The position numbers and the translations under genes were made by a program. The notes under the pieces were generated by a model that was given only the letters and a program-made list of their open reading frames with translations, searched no databases and was not told where the DNA came from. Positions 35,293-44,913 of a stretch of 64,000 bases of DNA are shown here, piece by piece; the first letter of the stretch is position 1, and each line of letters opens with the position of its first letter. Source of the DNA: Sphingomonas sp. AOB5 (GTDB taxonomy: Bacteria; Pseudomonadota; Alphaproteobacteria; Sphingomonadales; Sphingomonadaceae); contig NZ_JARNTV010000001.1 in assembly GCF_029433115.1 (NCBI RefSeq), positions 62,001 to 126,000 of the forward strand, written 5' to 3'.

Positions 35293-35940
35293 TTACTTAT
35301 TCAACCCGCGGATGAATCCGATCAACCCCGTCTGGCGGGAGCGCTTCAGCCGCTCGGCCTTCAGGATGGTGTGGACGCAATCATAGCATTGCTCGACATC
35401 GTCGTTGACCAGCACATAGTCATAGCCATCCCAGTGGCTGACCTCGGCATTGGCGCGCGACATGCGGCGATCGATCACTTCGGTCGAATCGGTGCCGCGA
35501 TTGGTCAGCCGCTCGTGCAGGATCTTCATCGACGGCGGCAGGATGAACACCCGTACCACGTCGCCGCCCATCAGCTGGAACAACTGCTGCGCACCCTGCC
35601 AGTCGATGTCGAACAACACGTCGCGGCCCGCGCGCAGCATCGCCTCGACCGGGGCCTTGGGCGTGCCGTAGCGCTGGTCGAACACATGCGCCCATTCCAG
35701 GAACTCGCGATTCTCGACCATCGCCTTGAACGTGTCGGTATCGGTGAAGTGATAATCGACACCATCCTTCTCGCCCGGGCGGATCGTCCGGGTGGTGTAG
35801 GACACCGACATGTCGAGACCGTCATCGGCGGCAAGCAGCTTGCGCGCGATGGTCGATTTCCCCGCGCCCGAGGGCGAGGACAGGACGAACAACACGCCTC
35901 TGCGATTGAAACCGTGCGGATCTTCGGGGTGTTCGGCCAT
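35293..35940 (-). CDS. gmk: guanylate kinase
   Basis: A 215-residue enzyme that phosphorylates GMP to GDP. P-loop SSPSGAGKST starts at residue 21; then SVSYTTRTIRPGEKDGVDYHF (GMP site), FLEWAHVFDQRYGTPK, and DIDWQGAQQLFQ. The C-terminal YDYVLVNDDVEQCYDCVHTILKAER is also conserved. Length is normal. Start chosen at MAEHPEDPHGF. Confidence 0.96.
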   Translation of the reverse strand: MAEHPEDPHGFNRRGVLFVLSSPSGAGKSTIARKLLAADDGLDMSVSYTTRTIRPGEKDGVDYHFTDTDTFKAMVENREFLEWAHVFDQRYGTPKAPVEAMLRAGRDVLFDIDWQGAQQLFQLMGGDVVRVFILPPSMKILHERLTNRGTDSTEVIDRRMSRANAEVSHWDGYDYVLVNDDVEQCYDCVHTILKAERLKRSRQTGLIGFIRGLNK

Positions 35941-35987
35941 GGGCGCTAGTGACGGATGAGTCGGGCGCACGTCAAGCCGAGTCGGCC

Positions 35988-36188
35988 TCAACGATAGCGA
36001 GTTCGGCGCCGGCGGCCGAAAATCAGCCGCCACAGCATCACGATTCCCACCAGCAGCCAGCCGACCGGACCCAGCCGCCGCACGATCCGCTCGATCGCGA
36101 CACCCATGATCGCACCCTTCAGGCCGCCCTTGCCGTCGCGGCGGTCGATCCGGTTGCCGATAAAGGCGGCGAGGAGCTTGCCGATCAC
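35988..36188 (-). CDS. small membrane protein, paralogue of the next gene upstream
   Basis: A 66-residue protein. It opens MIGKLLAAFIGNRIDRRDGKGG and has one membrane helix (about 42-58) and a basic end GRRRRTRYR. The first 35 residues match the product of the gene at 36185 in the pattern MIGK-x-A-x3-IG-x2-IDRRDG-x-GG-x2-GAI-x-GVA. It overlaps that gene by four bases. Role unknown. Confidence 0.78.
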   Translation of the reverse strand: MIGKLLAAFIGNRIDRRDGKGGLKGAIMGVAIERIVRRLGPVGWLLVGIVMLWRLIFGRRRRTRYR

Positions 36189-36400
36189 TCGGCCGGCTCC
36201 GGCAACGCCTCCTCGCCACCAAGGCGCTTGCGAAGATAGCGGGCCAACAGCACGCCGCCGCCGATCAGGATCGCGGCGGGCAGCACGCGCTTGCCCGTCT
36301 CGTACACCGCGACACCGGTGATGGCGCCAAGGGTCCCGCCCTCGCCGTCCCGCCGGTCGATGCTGTGGCCGATCCAGCCCGCGATTGCCTTGCCGATCAT
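36185..36400 (-). CDS. small membrane protein, paralogue of the following gene
   Basis: A 71-residue protein that starts MIGKAIAGWIGHSIDRRDGE and has a membrane helix at about 37-53, then a charged end. It shares its N-terminal half with the product at 35988, so the pair arose by tandem duplication. A GGGAG ribosome site supports this ATG; an earlier in-frame start would add 15 residues without one. Function unknown. Confidence 0.8.
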   Translation of the reverse strand: MIGKAIAGWIGHSIDRRDGEGGTLGAITGVAVYETGKRVLPAAILIGGGVLLARYLRKRLGGEEALPEPAE

Positions 36401-36454
36401 GTACGTCTCCCGCTGAAGCTTTCCCCTCAAGCGCGGGAGAGGCACGGAAGTTCC

Positions 36455-37858
36455 TTACCGGCCGATCATCGTCTCAGGGCGGACATACTGGTCGAAAGTC
36501 GCTTCATCGACCAGGCCCAGCTCGAGGCCCGCTTCCTTCAGCGTCTGGCCCTTCTCGTGCGCATATTTCGCGATCTTGGCCGAATTGTCGTATCCGATCG
36601 CGGGCGCCAGCGCGGTCACCAGCATCAGCGAGCGATCGACCAGATCCTTGATCTGCGCCTCGTTCGCCTCGATCCCGTCGACGCAGCGCTCGGCGAAGCT
36701 GACCATGCCGATCGACAGCAGGTCGATCGAGCGCAGCACGTTCGCGCCGATCAGCGGCATGAACACGTTGAGCTCGAAATGGCCCTGCATGCCGCCCACG
36801 GTCACCGCCTGGTTGTTGCCGATCACCTGCGCCGCGACCATCGTCAGCGATTCGCACTGGGTGGGGTTCACCTTGCCCGGCATGATCGAGCTGCCCGGCT
36901 CGTTCGCGGGCAGCGACAGCTCGCCCAGGCCCGAACGCGGGCCCGAACCGAGGAAGCGGATATCGTTGGCGATCTTGTTGAGCGCCACCGCCAGCGTGCT
37001 GAGCGCGCCCGAGAAGAAGACCAGACCGTCCTTTGCCGCGAGCTGCTCGAACTTGTTCGGCGCCGGTTCGAACTGCTGGCCGGCGATGTCGCTGATCGCC
37101 GCCGACATATCCTCGGCCCAGCCCTCCGGCGCATTCAGCCCGGTGCCGACCGCGGTGCCGCCGATGGCCAGCTTGCGGAGATTGCCGTTCAGCGCGCCCT
37201 CGATCCGCGCCTTGGCGCTGATCAGCTGCGCCGCATAGCCGCCGAATTCCTGCCCCAGCGTCAGCGGAGTCGCGTCCTGCGTATGGGTGCGGCCGATCTT
37301 GATGATGTGATCCCATGCCTCAGCCTTGGCGACCAGCGAGGCAGTCAGCTGATCGAGCGCGGGGATCAGCGTCTTGTATGTCGCGACCACCGCCGCGACG
37401 TGCAGCGCGGTCGGGAAGCTGTCGTTCGACGACTGGCTCATGTTCACGTGGTCGTTCGGGTGCACCGGCGACTTGCCGCCCTTGGTGCCCGCCAGCACGA
37501 AATTCGCGCGACCGGCGATCACTTCGTTGACGTTCATGTTGGTCTGGGTTCCGCTGCCGGTCTGCCAGATCACCAGCGGAAACTGATCGTCCAGCGTGCC
37601 CGCGACGATCTCCTGCGCCGCGCTCTCGATCGCGTCGGCGATCTTGGCGTCCATGCCATGCTTGCGGTTCACCCGCGCCGCGGCCTGCTTTACGATGGCC
37701 TGTGCGTGCACGATGCCCAGCGGCATCCGCTCCTGCGAGCCGAACGGGAAATTCTCGATGGAGCGCTGGGTCTGCGCGCCCCAATAGCAATCCGCGGGAA
37801 CTTCGATCGCGCCGATCGAATCGGTTTCGGTGCGGGTGCTGGTCACATGCGTCTCCAT
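36455..37858 (-). CDS. fumC: class II fumarase
   Basis: A 467-residue iron-independent fumarase. Motifs: [71 protein letters not shown] and the superfamily signature [15 protein letters not shown] with its catalytic Ser. It hydrates fumarate to malate in the TCA cycle as a tetramer. The ATG gives a 10-residue start before the first conserved residues; a GTG four codons later with GGAG at good spacing is an alternative. Confidence 0.96.
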   Translation of the reverse strand: METHVTSTRTETDSIGAIEVPADCYWGAQTQRSIENFPFGSQERMPLGIVHAQAIVKQAAARVNRKHGMDAKIADAIESAAQEIVAGTLDDQFPLVIWQTGSGTQTNMNVNEVIAGRANFVLAGTKGGKSPVHPNDHVNMSQSSNDSFPTALHVAAVVATYKTLIPALDQLTASLVAKAEAWDHIIKIGRTHTQDATPLTLGQEFGGYAAQLISAKARIEGALNGNLRKLAIGGTAVGTGLNAPEGWAEDMSAAISDIAGQQFEPAPNKFEQLAAKDGLVFFSGALSTLAVALNKIANDIRFLGSGPRSGLGELSLPANEPGSSIMPGKVNPTQCESLTMVAAQVIGNNQAVTVGGMQGHFELNVFMPLIGANVLRSIDLLSIGMVSFAERCVDGIEANEAQIKDLVDRSLMLVTALAPAIGYDNSAKIAKYAHEKGQTLKEAGLELGLVDEATFDQYVRPETMIGR

Positions 37859-37923
37859 TTTCAGAAGCAGATTGGGGGCAACGGCAGATTTGGCCGCTCC
37901 CTTGGCCGCGCACCGGCGCGGGA

Positions 37924-38655
37924 TCAAGCAAGTTTGTGTTGGGCCATCCGCTCGTAATAGGGCCGCGCCGCCTCGGCGACGGGCTTCAGCGTATCGGGCA
38001 GATCGTCGAACGTCGCGAACCGGGCAGGCGGATTGAAGCCCGTCGATCGCTCCACCGCATCATACCATGCAGGCGCCCAGACCCCGTCCGAAGCACGCCG
38101 TCCCGCGGGCCAGCTCAACATCTTCTCCGAGAACGGGATGCCCAGCGCCGCGCAAAGCCCGGACAGGGCAGCACGCGGGTCGGCCAGCACATCGCTGCCC
38201 TCGATCACCGGCGGCACGCTGCCGGTGCGATCGCATACAAGGTCGAATATCTCGTTCTGGCGGACCACCCCGATATCGTCGAGCGTCACCACCGTGCGCT
38301 TGGCGAGATACGACGCCAGCACCTGTTCGGGCGGCCGGATCAGGAAAGCGTTGGTGCAACCCGCCATCCACTCCAGCCCGAATTCGGGCAGCATATGGTG
38401 GCACATCTGCTTCTGGTACCAGACCGGACTGCCGCCCGGCGCCGGCCCCGCCATCGCCGCGGCGACATCGCGCCAGTCGTTCGGCTGCGACGCCAGCACT
38501 TCCTCGAACATCGGATGCTGCGCGCCGGTCTTCGCGAGAAAGGCGGCGTAGAAGGGTTCGTCGCTGACTTCGCTGTCGTCGCGATTCTCGAAGCTGCGCA
38601 TCATCGCGGTCGAGATGTTGCGCGGGCCGCTCCACATGGCGATCTTGATCGTCAT
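37924..38655 (-). CDS. P-loop sulfotransferase-like protein
   Basis: A 243-residue protein. The N-terminus [21 protein letters not shown] is a PAPS-binding P-loop of the sulfotransferase type, followed by [11 protein letters not shown] and [19 protein letters not shown], where a 3-prime phosphate-binding Arg/Ser would lie. Such proteins are often labelled HAD-like or sulfotransferase-like. It overlaps the aminotransferase-like gene by four bases, so the two are co-translated. From family knowledge, plant aminotransferase-like proteins carry both domains in one chain, which supports joint function. Substrate unknown. Confidence 0.8.
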   Translation of the reverse strand: MTIKIAMWSGPRNISTAMMRSFENRDDSEVSDEPFYAAFLAKTGAQHPMFEEVLASQPNDWRDVAAAMAGPAPGGSPVWYQKQMCHHMLPEFGLEWMAGCTNAFLIRPPEQVLASYLAKRTVVTLDDIGVVRQNEIFDLVCDRTGSVPPVIEGSDVLADPRAALSGLCAALGIPFSEKMLSWPAGRRASDGVWAPAWYDAVERSTGFNPPARFATFDDLPDTLKPVAEAARPYYERMAQHKLA

Positions 38656-39575
38656 ACGAACGGGTTCTCCGCTGCGTCGGCATCCTTCATCGCATCATAG
38701 GCCGCAGCGATCCGCTGCGTTACCGGGCCATTCACCTGCATCATCGGCACCCCGTCGATCGAGCGCACCGGCGTGATCCCGCCCATCGTGCCGGTGACGA
38801 AGGCCTCCTCGGCAGCCATCACATGGCGCAGCGGCACACTGCATTCGAGGATCGGCGCGGCGCCCGCACGGCACGCCGCGATCACGTTCGCGCGGGTCAC
38901 GCCGTTGAAGCAATAGGCGCCGGTCGAAGTCTCCACCCGGCCCTCGCGCACCCAGAAGAAATTGGTCGCGTTGCAGCTTGCGACCTGCCCGTGCGGATCG
39001 AGCATCAGCGCCTCGTCTGCCTCCGGGTCCAGATCGATCGCCTCGATCAGCGCGCGGATCAGGTTCAGCCGACTGTGCGAATTGAGCCGCATGTCGAACG
39101 TGTCCGCACGCGAGGTCCGCGTGGTCACGCTGCGCAGCGCTAGACCGCCGCCGGGCAAGGGCGGCTTGGTCTTGTACTCGGCGGTGATCGCGACGGTCGC
39201 CCGGCCCAGCGCATTGCGCGGATCCTGATTGATCGTCGCCTTCAGCCCCCGTGTGACCATCAGCCGCAAATGCCCGCCATCGGTCATGCCGTTGGCCTCG
39301 AGCAATTCGCGCAGCGCGCCGCGCATCTGATCGCGGGTCAGCCCGATATCGATCCTGATTGCCTCGGCCCCGGCATAGAGCCGGTCGAGATGCGCATCGA
39401 GGAACAACAACGCGCGCTTGTGGAGCCGCAGCCCTTCCCACACGCCATCGCCCATCCCGAAGCCCGCGTCGAAGATCGAGACCTTCGCGGCTTCGGTCGG
39501 CACCAGCGCACCGTTCAGATGGACGAGCAGATTGGCGTTACGCGGATCGGGGGCGAAATCCTGGCTGCCGGGCAT
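38652..39575 (-). CDS. class-IV aminotransferase-like protein without a visible PLP lysine
   Basis: A 307-residue class-IV PLP-fold protein (branched-chain or D-amino-acid aminotransferase style): LVHLNGALVPTEAAKVSIFDAGFGMGDGVWEGLRLHK at the N-terminus, EALMLDPHGQVASCNATNFFWV, GAYCFNGVTR, and FVTGTMGGITPVRSIDG. Where the family has its cofactor lysine, this protein reads DMRLNSHSRLN (encoded at 39063-39095); no Lys is present in that stretch. It may therefore be a non-catalytic or differently acting member. It overlaps the sulfotransferase-like gene (ATGA). Confidence 0.87.
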   Translation of the reverse strand: MPGSQDFAPDPRNANLLVHLNGALVPTEAAKVSIFDAGFGMGDGVWEGLRLHKRALLFLDAHLDRLYAGAEAIRIDIGLTRDQMRGALRELLEANGMTDGGHLRLMVTRGLKATINQDPRNALGRATVAITAEYKTKPPLPGGGLALRSVTTRTSRADTFDMRLNSHSRLNLIRALIEAIDLDPEADEALMLDPHGQVASCNATNFFWVREGRVETSTGAYCFNGVTRANVIAACRAGAAPILECSVPLRHVMAAEEAFVTGTMGGITPVRSIDGVPMMQVNGPVTQRIAAAYDAMKDADAAENPFV

Positions 39576-39588
39576 CTTCAGCCTTTTC

Positions 39589-39667
39589 CGTCATCCCAGC
39601 GAAGGCTGGGATCTTGCGAGGTGGAGCACTGCAGCCGCCCGAGATCCCAGCTTTCGCCGGGATGACG
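39589..39667. repeat. paired-palindrome repeat, family B copy 2
   Basis: CGTCATCCCAGCGAAGGCTG and its near-complement (CCCAGCTTTCGCCGGGATGA) flank about 35 bases. It lies between the aminotransferase-like gene and sspB. One arm has diverged from the copies at 30366 and 42468. Confidence 0.85.
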
Positions 39668-39676
39668 AACGAAGGA

Positions 39677-40159
39677 TTACTTCTTCCGCTTGAAATCCAC
39701 CGACACGACGTTCGACCCGTCGTCCGCGGGCGTCACGGTCGGGCCGTCATTCTCGGCTTCCTCGTGCGGTTCGGGCTCGTCCGGGCCTTCCTGCGCCTGG
39801 AAGCGCAGTTCGAAATTCACCGCCGGATCGTGGAAGCCGGTGATCGCGGAGAAGGGAATGTTGAGCGTCGCGGGGACCTGATTGAAGGTCAGCCCAACCG
39901 AGAAGCGCTCGTCATCCACCCGCAGGTCCCAGAATTTGTGCTGCAGGACGATGGTCATCTCGTCCGGAAAGCGCTCGATCAGCCGCTGCGGGATCTCGAC
40001 GCCAGGCACCTGGGTCTTGAAGGTGATGTAGAAATGATGCGCACCGGGCAGCGCCTGGCTGGATGCCACCGTGCCCAGCACGCGGCCGACGACTGCGCGC
40101 AGGGCCTCCTGCACGATCTCGTCATAGGGAATCAAACTGTCAGGCACGGTACCGGTCAT
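39677..40159 (-). CDS. sspB: ClpXP adaptor SspB family protein
   Basis: A 160-residue SspB homologue that delivers ssrA-tagged substrates to ClpXP. The core matches alphaproteobacterial SspB: SLIPYDEIVQEALRAVVGRVL, HHFYITFKTQVPGVEIPQ, and MTIVLQHKFWDLRVDDERFSVGLTFNQVPATLNIPFSAI. A 30-residue acidic linker leads to the C-terminal ClpX-docking peptide NVVSVDFKRKK. Length and layout are normal. Confidence 0.94.
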   Translation of the reverse strand: MTGTVPDSLIPYDEIVQEALRAVVGRVLGTVASSQALPGAHHFYITFKTQVPGVEIPQRLIERFPDEMTIVLQHKFWDLRVDDERFSVGLTFNQVPATLNIPFSAITGFHDPAVNFELRFQAQEGPDEPEPHEEAENDGPTVTPADDGSNVVSVDFKRKK

Positions 40160-40271
40160 GCCCCTTGGGTAGCGGCTCGCGCCGATGGGTCAAGCCGATC
40201 AAACGCCCAAGCTTGCGTCCGGCCAAGCAACGCTATTTTGCCTGAACGCGCGCGGGCGCTATGGGAGCGCC

Positions 40272-40859
40272 ATGCGCACCGCCACGATCAGCCGCAACAC
40301 CAGCGAGACGTCGATCGACGTGACCGTCAATCTGGACGGGACCGGCGCCTATACGATCTCCACCGGCATCGGCTTTTTCGACCATATGCTCGAACAGCTC
40401 AGCCGCCATTCGCTGATCGATCTGGACGTGAAGACGGTGGGCGACCTGCATATCGACCAGCATCACACGGTCGAGGATACCGGCATCGCCATCGGCGAGG
40501 CGGTGGCCAAGGCGCTGGGCGACAAGCGCGGCATCCGCCGTTACGCCGACGCCCTCTCGCCGATGGACGAGACGCTGACCCGGGTCGCGATCGACATTTC
40601 GGGGCGGCCTTACCTCGTGTTCAAGACCGAGTTCAGCCAGAAGAAGCTGGGCGAGATGGATACCGAGATGTTCGAGCATTGGTTCCATTCGTTCGCGCAG
40701 GCGGCGGGCATCACGCTGCATGTCGAGACTTTGTACGGATCGAACAACCACCACATCGCCGAAAGCGCGTTCAAGGGCCTCGCCCGTGCGCTGCGCGAAG
40801 CGGTGGAGATCGATCCGCGCAAGGCCGATGCGATCCCCAGCACCAAGGGTGTGCTGTGA
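40272..40859 (+). CDS. hisB: imidazoleglycerol-phosphate dehydratase
   Basis: A 195-residue single-function HisB (no phosphatase domain), dehydrating imidazoleglycerol phosphate in histidine synthesis. The manganese-binding motifs are clear: [54 protein letters not shown] and [32 protein letters not shown] ribosome site precedes the ATG. Its stop overlaps the next gene's GTG start. No his leader or attenuator is visible before it. Confidence 0.97.
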   Translation: MRTATISRNTSETSIDVTVNLDGTGAYTISTGIGFFDHMLEQLSRHSLIDLDVKTVGDLHIDQHHTVEDTGIAIGEAVAKALGDKRGIRRYADALSPMDETLTRVAIDISGRPYLVFKTEFSQKKLGEMDTEMFEHWFHSFAQAAGITLHVETLYGSNNHHIAESAFKGLARALREAVEIDPRKADAIPSTKGVL

Positions 40860-41128
40860 TCATCGTCCTGCTGACCTATACCGGCGACGTCACGCCGCAC
40901 CGCCCGGCGCATGTCGCGTGGCTGAAGGAGGCGCTGGCCAGCGGCCGCCTCGTCACCGCGGGCCGCCAGCCCGAGACCGGCGGCGTACTGATCGCCAACG
41001 GCACCCGCGCCGAAGTCGAGGCATGGGCCGCGAACGATCCGTTCGTGACCGGCGGTGTCGCCACCCCCAGCTTCGTCGAGTTCACCCCGAGCATGGCCGC
41101 CGAGGGACTGGAACAGCTGCTGCCGTGA
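40856..41128 (+). CDS. YciI-like protein within the his cluster
   Basis: A 90-residue YCII-related protein, a ferredoxin-fold family of unclear role: [37 protein letters not shown], then the family's [28 protein letters not shown] block. The His in [11 protein letters not shown] fits the conserved His. It starts at a GTG within a GTGA overlap with hisB and its stop overlaps the hisH start, so it is made as part of the his operon. Confidence 0.88.
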   Translation: MIIVLLTYTGDVTPHRPAHVAWLKEALASGRLVTAGRQPETGGVLIANGTRAEVEAWAANDPFVTGGVATPSFVEFTPSMAAEGLEQLLP

Positions 41129-41727
41129 GCATCGCGCTGATCGATTATGGCGCGGGCAATCTCCATTCGGTCCATAATGCGCTGAAGGCGGCGGGCGCTT
41201 CCGATATCGATGTGACGGCCAATCCGGCCGCAGTGCTGCGCGCGGATCGCGTCGTGCTGCCCGGCGTCGGTGCGTTCGGCGCCTGCGCCAGCGGGCTGCG
41301 CGGGATCGCGGGCATGGTCGAGGCGCTCGACCGGCGGGTGCGCAGCGACGGTGTGCCGTTTCTCGGCGTGTGCGTGGGCATGCAACTGATGGCCGATACC
41401 GGCGAGGAACTGGGCGTGCATCGGGGGCTTGGCTGGATTCCCGGCACCGTCCGCGCGATCCGGCCCGCCCCCGGCATCCGCGTGCCGCATATGGGCTGGA
41501 ACGACGTGATCCCTGTCGCCGATCACCCGCTGATCGAGCGCGGCGAAGCCTATTTCCTCCACAGCTTCGCCTTTGAAGGCGAGCATGTGCTGGCCACCAC
41601 CGAACATGGCGGCACCGTCACCGCCGCGATCGGCCGCGACAACCTCGCCGGCGTCCAGTTCCACCCCGAAAAGAGCCAGCGCTACGGCATCGCGCTGATG
41701 GAAAGGTTCCTCGCATGGCGTCCGTAG
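41125..41727 (+). CDS. hisH: imidazole glycerol phosphate synthase glutaminase subunit
   Basis: A 200-residue class-I glutaminase that supplies ammonia to HisF. The nucleophile is Cys 83 in [13 protein letters not shown], the oxyanion region reads VLPGVGAFG, and the catalytic His-Glu pair lies in [13 protein letters not shown]. It begins at a GTG overlapping the upstream stop (GTGA) and overlaps hisA by 13 bases. Confidence 0.97.
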   Translation: MSIALIDYGAGNLHSVHNALKAAGASDIDVTANPAAVLRADRVVLPGVGAFGACASGLRGIAGMVEALDRRVRSDGVPFLGVCVGMQLMADTGEELGVHRGLGWIPGTVRAIRPAPGIRVPHMGWNDVIPVADHPLIERGEAYFLHSFAFEGEHVLATTEHGGTVTAAIGRDNLAGVQFHPEKSQRYGIALMERFLAWRP

Positions 41728-42458
41728 ATTCTGGCCTGATCATCTTCCCCGCCATCGATCTGAAGGGCGGACAGGTGGTGCGGCTGGCCGAGGGCGATAT
41801 GGATCGCGCGACCGTCTATGGCGACGATCCCGCCGCGCAGGCCGCGGCGTTCCTCGCCGCGGGAGCCAGCCATCTCCATGTCGTCGATCTCGACGGCGCC
41901 TTCGCGGGCGAATCGGTCAATGGCGCGGCGGTGGCCGGGATCCTTCAGGCCTTCGCGGGCAAGGTCCAGTTGGGCGGTGGCATCCGCTCGCGCGAATCGG
42001 TCGAGCATTGGCTCGATCTGGGCGTCGAGCGCGTGGTGATCGGCACCGCCGCGCTGGAAAACCCCGAGCTGGTCCGCGAAGCCGCGCGCGAACATCCGGG
42101 CCGGATCGTGGTCGCGGTCGACGCCCGCGACGGCATGGTGGCAACGCGCGGCTGGGCCGATGTGTCGGACGTGAGCGTGGTCGAACTGGCCCGCCGCTTC
42201 GAGGATGCGGGCGTGGCCGCTTTGCTCTTCACCGATGTCGGCCGCGACGGCCTGCTCAAGGGCTGCAACGTCGAAGCGACGGTGGCACTGGCCCGCGCGG
42301 TATCGATCCCCGTCATCGCCAGCGGCGGCGTGACCGATGTGCGCGACATCGAACTGCTCCGCCCCCATGTCGCCGACGGCATCGAAGGCGTCATCACCGG
42401 CCGCGCGCTATATGACGGACGGCTGGGGCTGGCCGAGGCGCTGGAGGCGGCGGCGTGA
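41715..42458 (+). CDS. hisA: ProFAR isomerase
   Basis: A 247-residue beta/alpha-barrel enzyme that opens the ribose ring of ProFAR. Catalytic Asp in [16 protein letters not shown] and the second in [16 protein letters not shown]; phosphate sites [13 protein letters not shown] and [12 protein letters not shown]. The start overlaps hisH. The C-terminus is followed by a family B repeat before hisF. Confidence 0.97.
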   Translation: MASVDSGLIIFPAIDLKGGQVVRLAEGDMDRATVYGDDPAAQAAAFLAAGASHLHVVDLDGAFAGESVNGAAVAGILQAFAGKVQLGGGIRSRESVEHWLDLGVERVVIGTAALENPELVREAAREHPGRIVVAVDARDGMVATRGWADVSDVSVVELARRFEDAGVAALLFTDVGRDGLLKGCNVEATVALARAVSIPVIASGGVTDVRDIELLRPHVADGIEGVITGRALYDGRLGLAEALEAAA

Positions 42459-42467
42459 CTCCATTTT

Positions 42468-42548
42468 CGTCACCCCAGCGAAAGCTGGGGTCTCGTGCGG
42501 CAAGCGCACAGCCCGACGTGAGAGACCCCAGCCTTCGCTGGGGTGACG
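42468..42548. repeat. paired-palindrome repeat, family B copy 3, inside the his cluster
   Basis: CGTCACCCCAGCGAAAGCTG and its near-complement CCCCAGCCTTCGCTGGGGTG surround about 40 bases. It fills the hisA-hisF gap of 100 bases, within one transcription unit. Confidence 0.88.
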
Positions 42549-42558
42549 GGTCTATCGA

Positions 42559-43317
<759 letters not shown>

Positions 43318-43319
43318 CT

Positions 43320-43391
43320 GTGCTCCGGCGAAGGCCGGAGCGTTGGCGGCCACTCATTTTCTCTCCAGCGCTCCGGCCTTCGCCGGAGCAC
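43320..43391. repeat. paired-palindrome repeat, family A copy 3
   Basis: GTGCTCCGGCGAAGGCCGGA and its complement surround about 25 bases. Located between hisF and the small membrane gene, inside the his cluster. Confidence 0.88.
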
Positions 43392-43421
43392 ATCTTAACT
43401 TTTGGCGGGTATCCTGCGCCC

Positions 43422-43619
43422 ATGCTCCGCTACGCCCTTCCCCTGCTGATCGCCCTCCCGGCCTATGCCGAGGATGCACATACCGGCGTCGCAGGCACGC
43501 GATCGATGCCCGAGCTTTCCGATTTCGCCCTGTTCCTGTGCGCCGCGTTCGGCGTCTGGTTCGTCCGCCGGGCAATGCGCGCGAAGTTCCGCAAGGCAAA
43601 GGCGGAAGCTCAGGATTGA
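43422..43619 (+). CDS. small signal-peptide/membrane protein between hisF and hisE
   Basis: A 65-residue protein with a signal peptide (MLRYALPLLIALPAYAE), a short soluble piece, and a C-terminal hydrophobic helix followed by RRAMRAKFRKAKAEAQ. The segment SMPELSDFALFLCAAFGVWF plus basic tail is reminiscent of protein-sorting tails such as PEP-CTERM, but the exact PEP motif is absent. Unknown function. Confidence 0.65.
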   Translation: MLRYALPLLIALPAYAEDAHTGVAGTRSMPELSDFALFLCAAFGVWFVRRAMRAKFRKAKAEAQD

Positions 43620-43650
43620 CAGGATCGCCCGGCTGTCCCAGCCGGAAATC

Positions 43651-43965
43651 ATGGATCCGCTCAACGCGCTCGAACAGGTCATTCAGGAACGCCGCACCGG
43701 CGATCCCTCGTCCTCCTATGTCGCGAAGCTGACCGCGAAGGGCCGCGCCAAGATCGCGCAGAAGCTGGGCGAGGAAGCGACCGAGACCGTCATCGCCGCG
43801 ATCCAGAACGATCCGATCGCGCTGACCAGCGAAGCCGCCGATCTGGTGTTCCATCTGCTCGTGCTGCTTGCGGACGCGGGCCTCACGCTGGACGATGTCC
43901 GCGCCGAGCTGGTCCGCCGCGAAGGCGTTTCGGGGCTGGACGAAAAGGCATCGCGCGCCGACTGA
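43651..43965 (+). CDS. hisE: phosphoribosyl-ATP pyrophosphatase
   Basis: A 104-residue all-alpha MazG-like enzyme that cuts PR-ATP to PR-AMP. Motifs: LEQVIQERR, SSSYVAKLTAKGRAKIAQKLGEEATETVIAAI with the metal-binding Glu residues, and LTSEAADLVFHLLVLLA. It is separate from hisI, which is not in this window. The ATG follows a GGAAATC-type weak ribosome site. Confidence 0.95.
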   Translation: MDPLNALEQVIQERRTGDPSSSYVAKLTAKGRAKIAQKLGEEATETVIAAIQNDPIALTSEAADLVFHLLVLLADAGLTLDDVRAELVRREGVSGLDEKASRAD

Positions 43966-43980
43966 CCGCGAATAATGATT

Positions 43981-43999
43981 TGCGACTCATTCTCAATAT
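43981..43999 (+). promoter_or_regulatory. Fur-like box upstream of the DUF4198 gene
   Basis: TGCGACTCATTCTCAATAT lies 37-55 bases before the DUF4198 start, just after AATGATT. It matches the box before the SUF operon (11311) at 15 of the first 17 positions. ATTCTCAA is the right half of classical Fur sites. Iron-repressed expression of this gene is the likely meaning. Confidence 0.6.
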
Positions 44000-44035
44000 C
44001 GTTAGCACGCCCTCGAAATCATCGAGGGAACTGAC

Positions 44036-44830
44036 ATGGGATCGATCTTCAAGCGCGCTGCAGGCCTGGCTGCGGGCATCACGCTGATCGTCGCGGGCGT
44101 CGCCAATGCGCACATGCCCTATATCCTGCCGACCCTGTTCGACATCACTGGCGATCACATCACCGTCACCTCGGCCTTTGCCGAGGATGCGTTCGTCCCC
44201 GAAGTCGCGATGCGCGACGCGCCGTTCCACCTGATCAAGCCCGACGGCACCCGCGGCGAAGTCGGCCCGGTCACCTATCTGCGCGACCTCTCGATCTTCG
44301 AAGCGGACGTGAAGGCGGACGGCACCTATCGCATCACCACCGGCCAGCGCGCCGGGCGCAAGTCGACCATGTATCATGACGGCACCAAATGGATCGTCCG
44401 CGGCGAGAGCGACGATCCGATCCCCGCGGACGCAAAGCTGGTCGATGTGCAGAGCATGACCCTTGCCGACGCCTATGTGACCAAGGGCGCCCAGACCGGC
44501 GCGGCGCTGAAGCCCTTCGGCGCGGCACTCGAAATCCAGGCGATCACCCATCCCAACAGCATCGCCGCGGGCGAAGCCGCGCAGTTCGTGCTGCTGTTTG
44601 ACGGCAAGCCGCTGGCCGGTGCCGAAATCACCCTGTTCCGCAGCGCGGGCGTGCATGACGGCAAGAAGCTCGCCGCCACGGTGCGCAGCGACGCCGCGGG
44701 CAAGTTCGCGCTCACCCCCGCCGATGCCGGCACCTATCTGGTGCTGGTCCGCCACCGTGCGGAAGCCCCCGCCGGATCGCCGACGCCGTATCGCAGCTAC
44801 ACCTATACGCTGGCATTCGACGCGGTGTGA
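44036..44830 (+). CDS. secreted DUF4198-family protein
   Basis: A 264-residue protein with a signal peptide (residues 1-25, ending NAHM; the mature chain would begin at His-Met). The domain is DUF4198, seen beside metal-uptake genes: AHMPYILPTLFDITGDHITVTSAFAEDAFVPEVAMRD at the start and a C-terminal Ig-like part (GKPLAGAEITLFRSAG, KFALTPADAGTYLVLVRHRAE). The N-terminal His and several His in the first part could bind metal. A Fur-like box upstream supports a role in iron uptake, but no TonB receptor is adjacent here. Confidence 0.85.
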   Translation: MGSIFKRAAGLAAGITLIVAGVANAHMPYILPTLFDITGDHITVTSAFAEDAFVPEVAMRDAPFHLIKPDGTRGEVGPVTYLRDLSIFEADVKADGTYRITTGQRAGRKSTMYHDGTKWIVRGESDDPIPADAKLVDVQSMTLADAYVTKGAQTGAALKPFGAALEIQAITHPNSIAAGEAAQFVLLFDGKPLAGAEITLFRSAGVHDGKKLAATVRSDAAGKFALTPADAGTYLVLVRHRAEAPAGSPTPYRSYTYTLAFDAV

Positions 44831-44913
44831 CCGGGCCGGGCAGATTCCTCCGAAGACGCCTTTCCGGCCTCACCCGAAAGCTTCTAAGGAAGGGCCGAAC
44901 CCCGGAGAGTTTC

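Noticed and set aside
40160..40271. Histidine attenuator before hisB
   Set aside because: No run of His codons, leader peptide or terminator hairpin in this gap.
43422..43619. A true PEP-CTERM protein
   Set aside because: The tail has Met-Pro-Glu-Leu rather than the PEP motif, and no exosortase gene is in the window; kept only as a resemblance.
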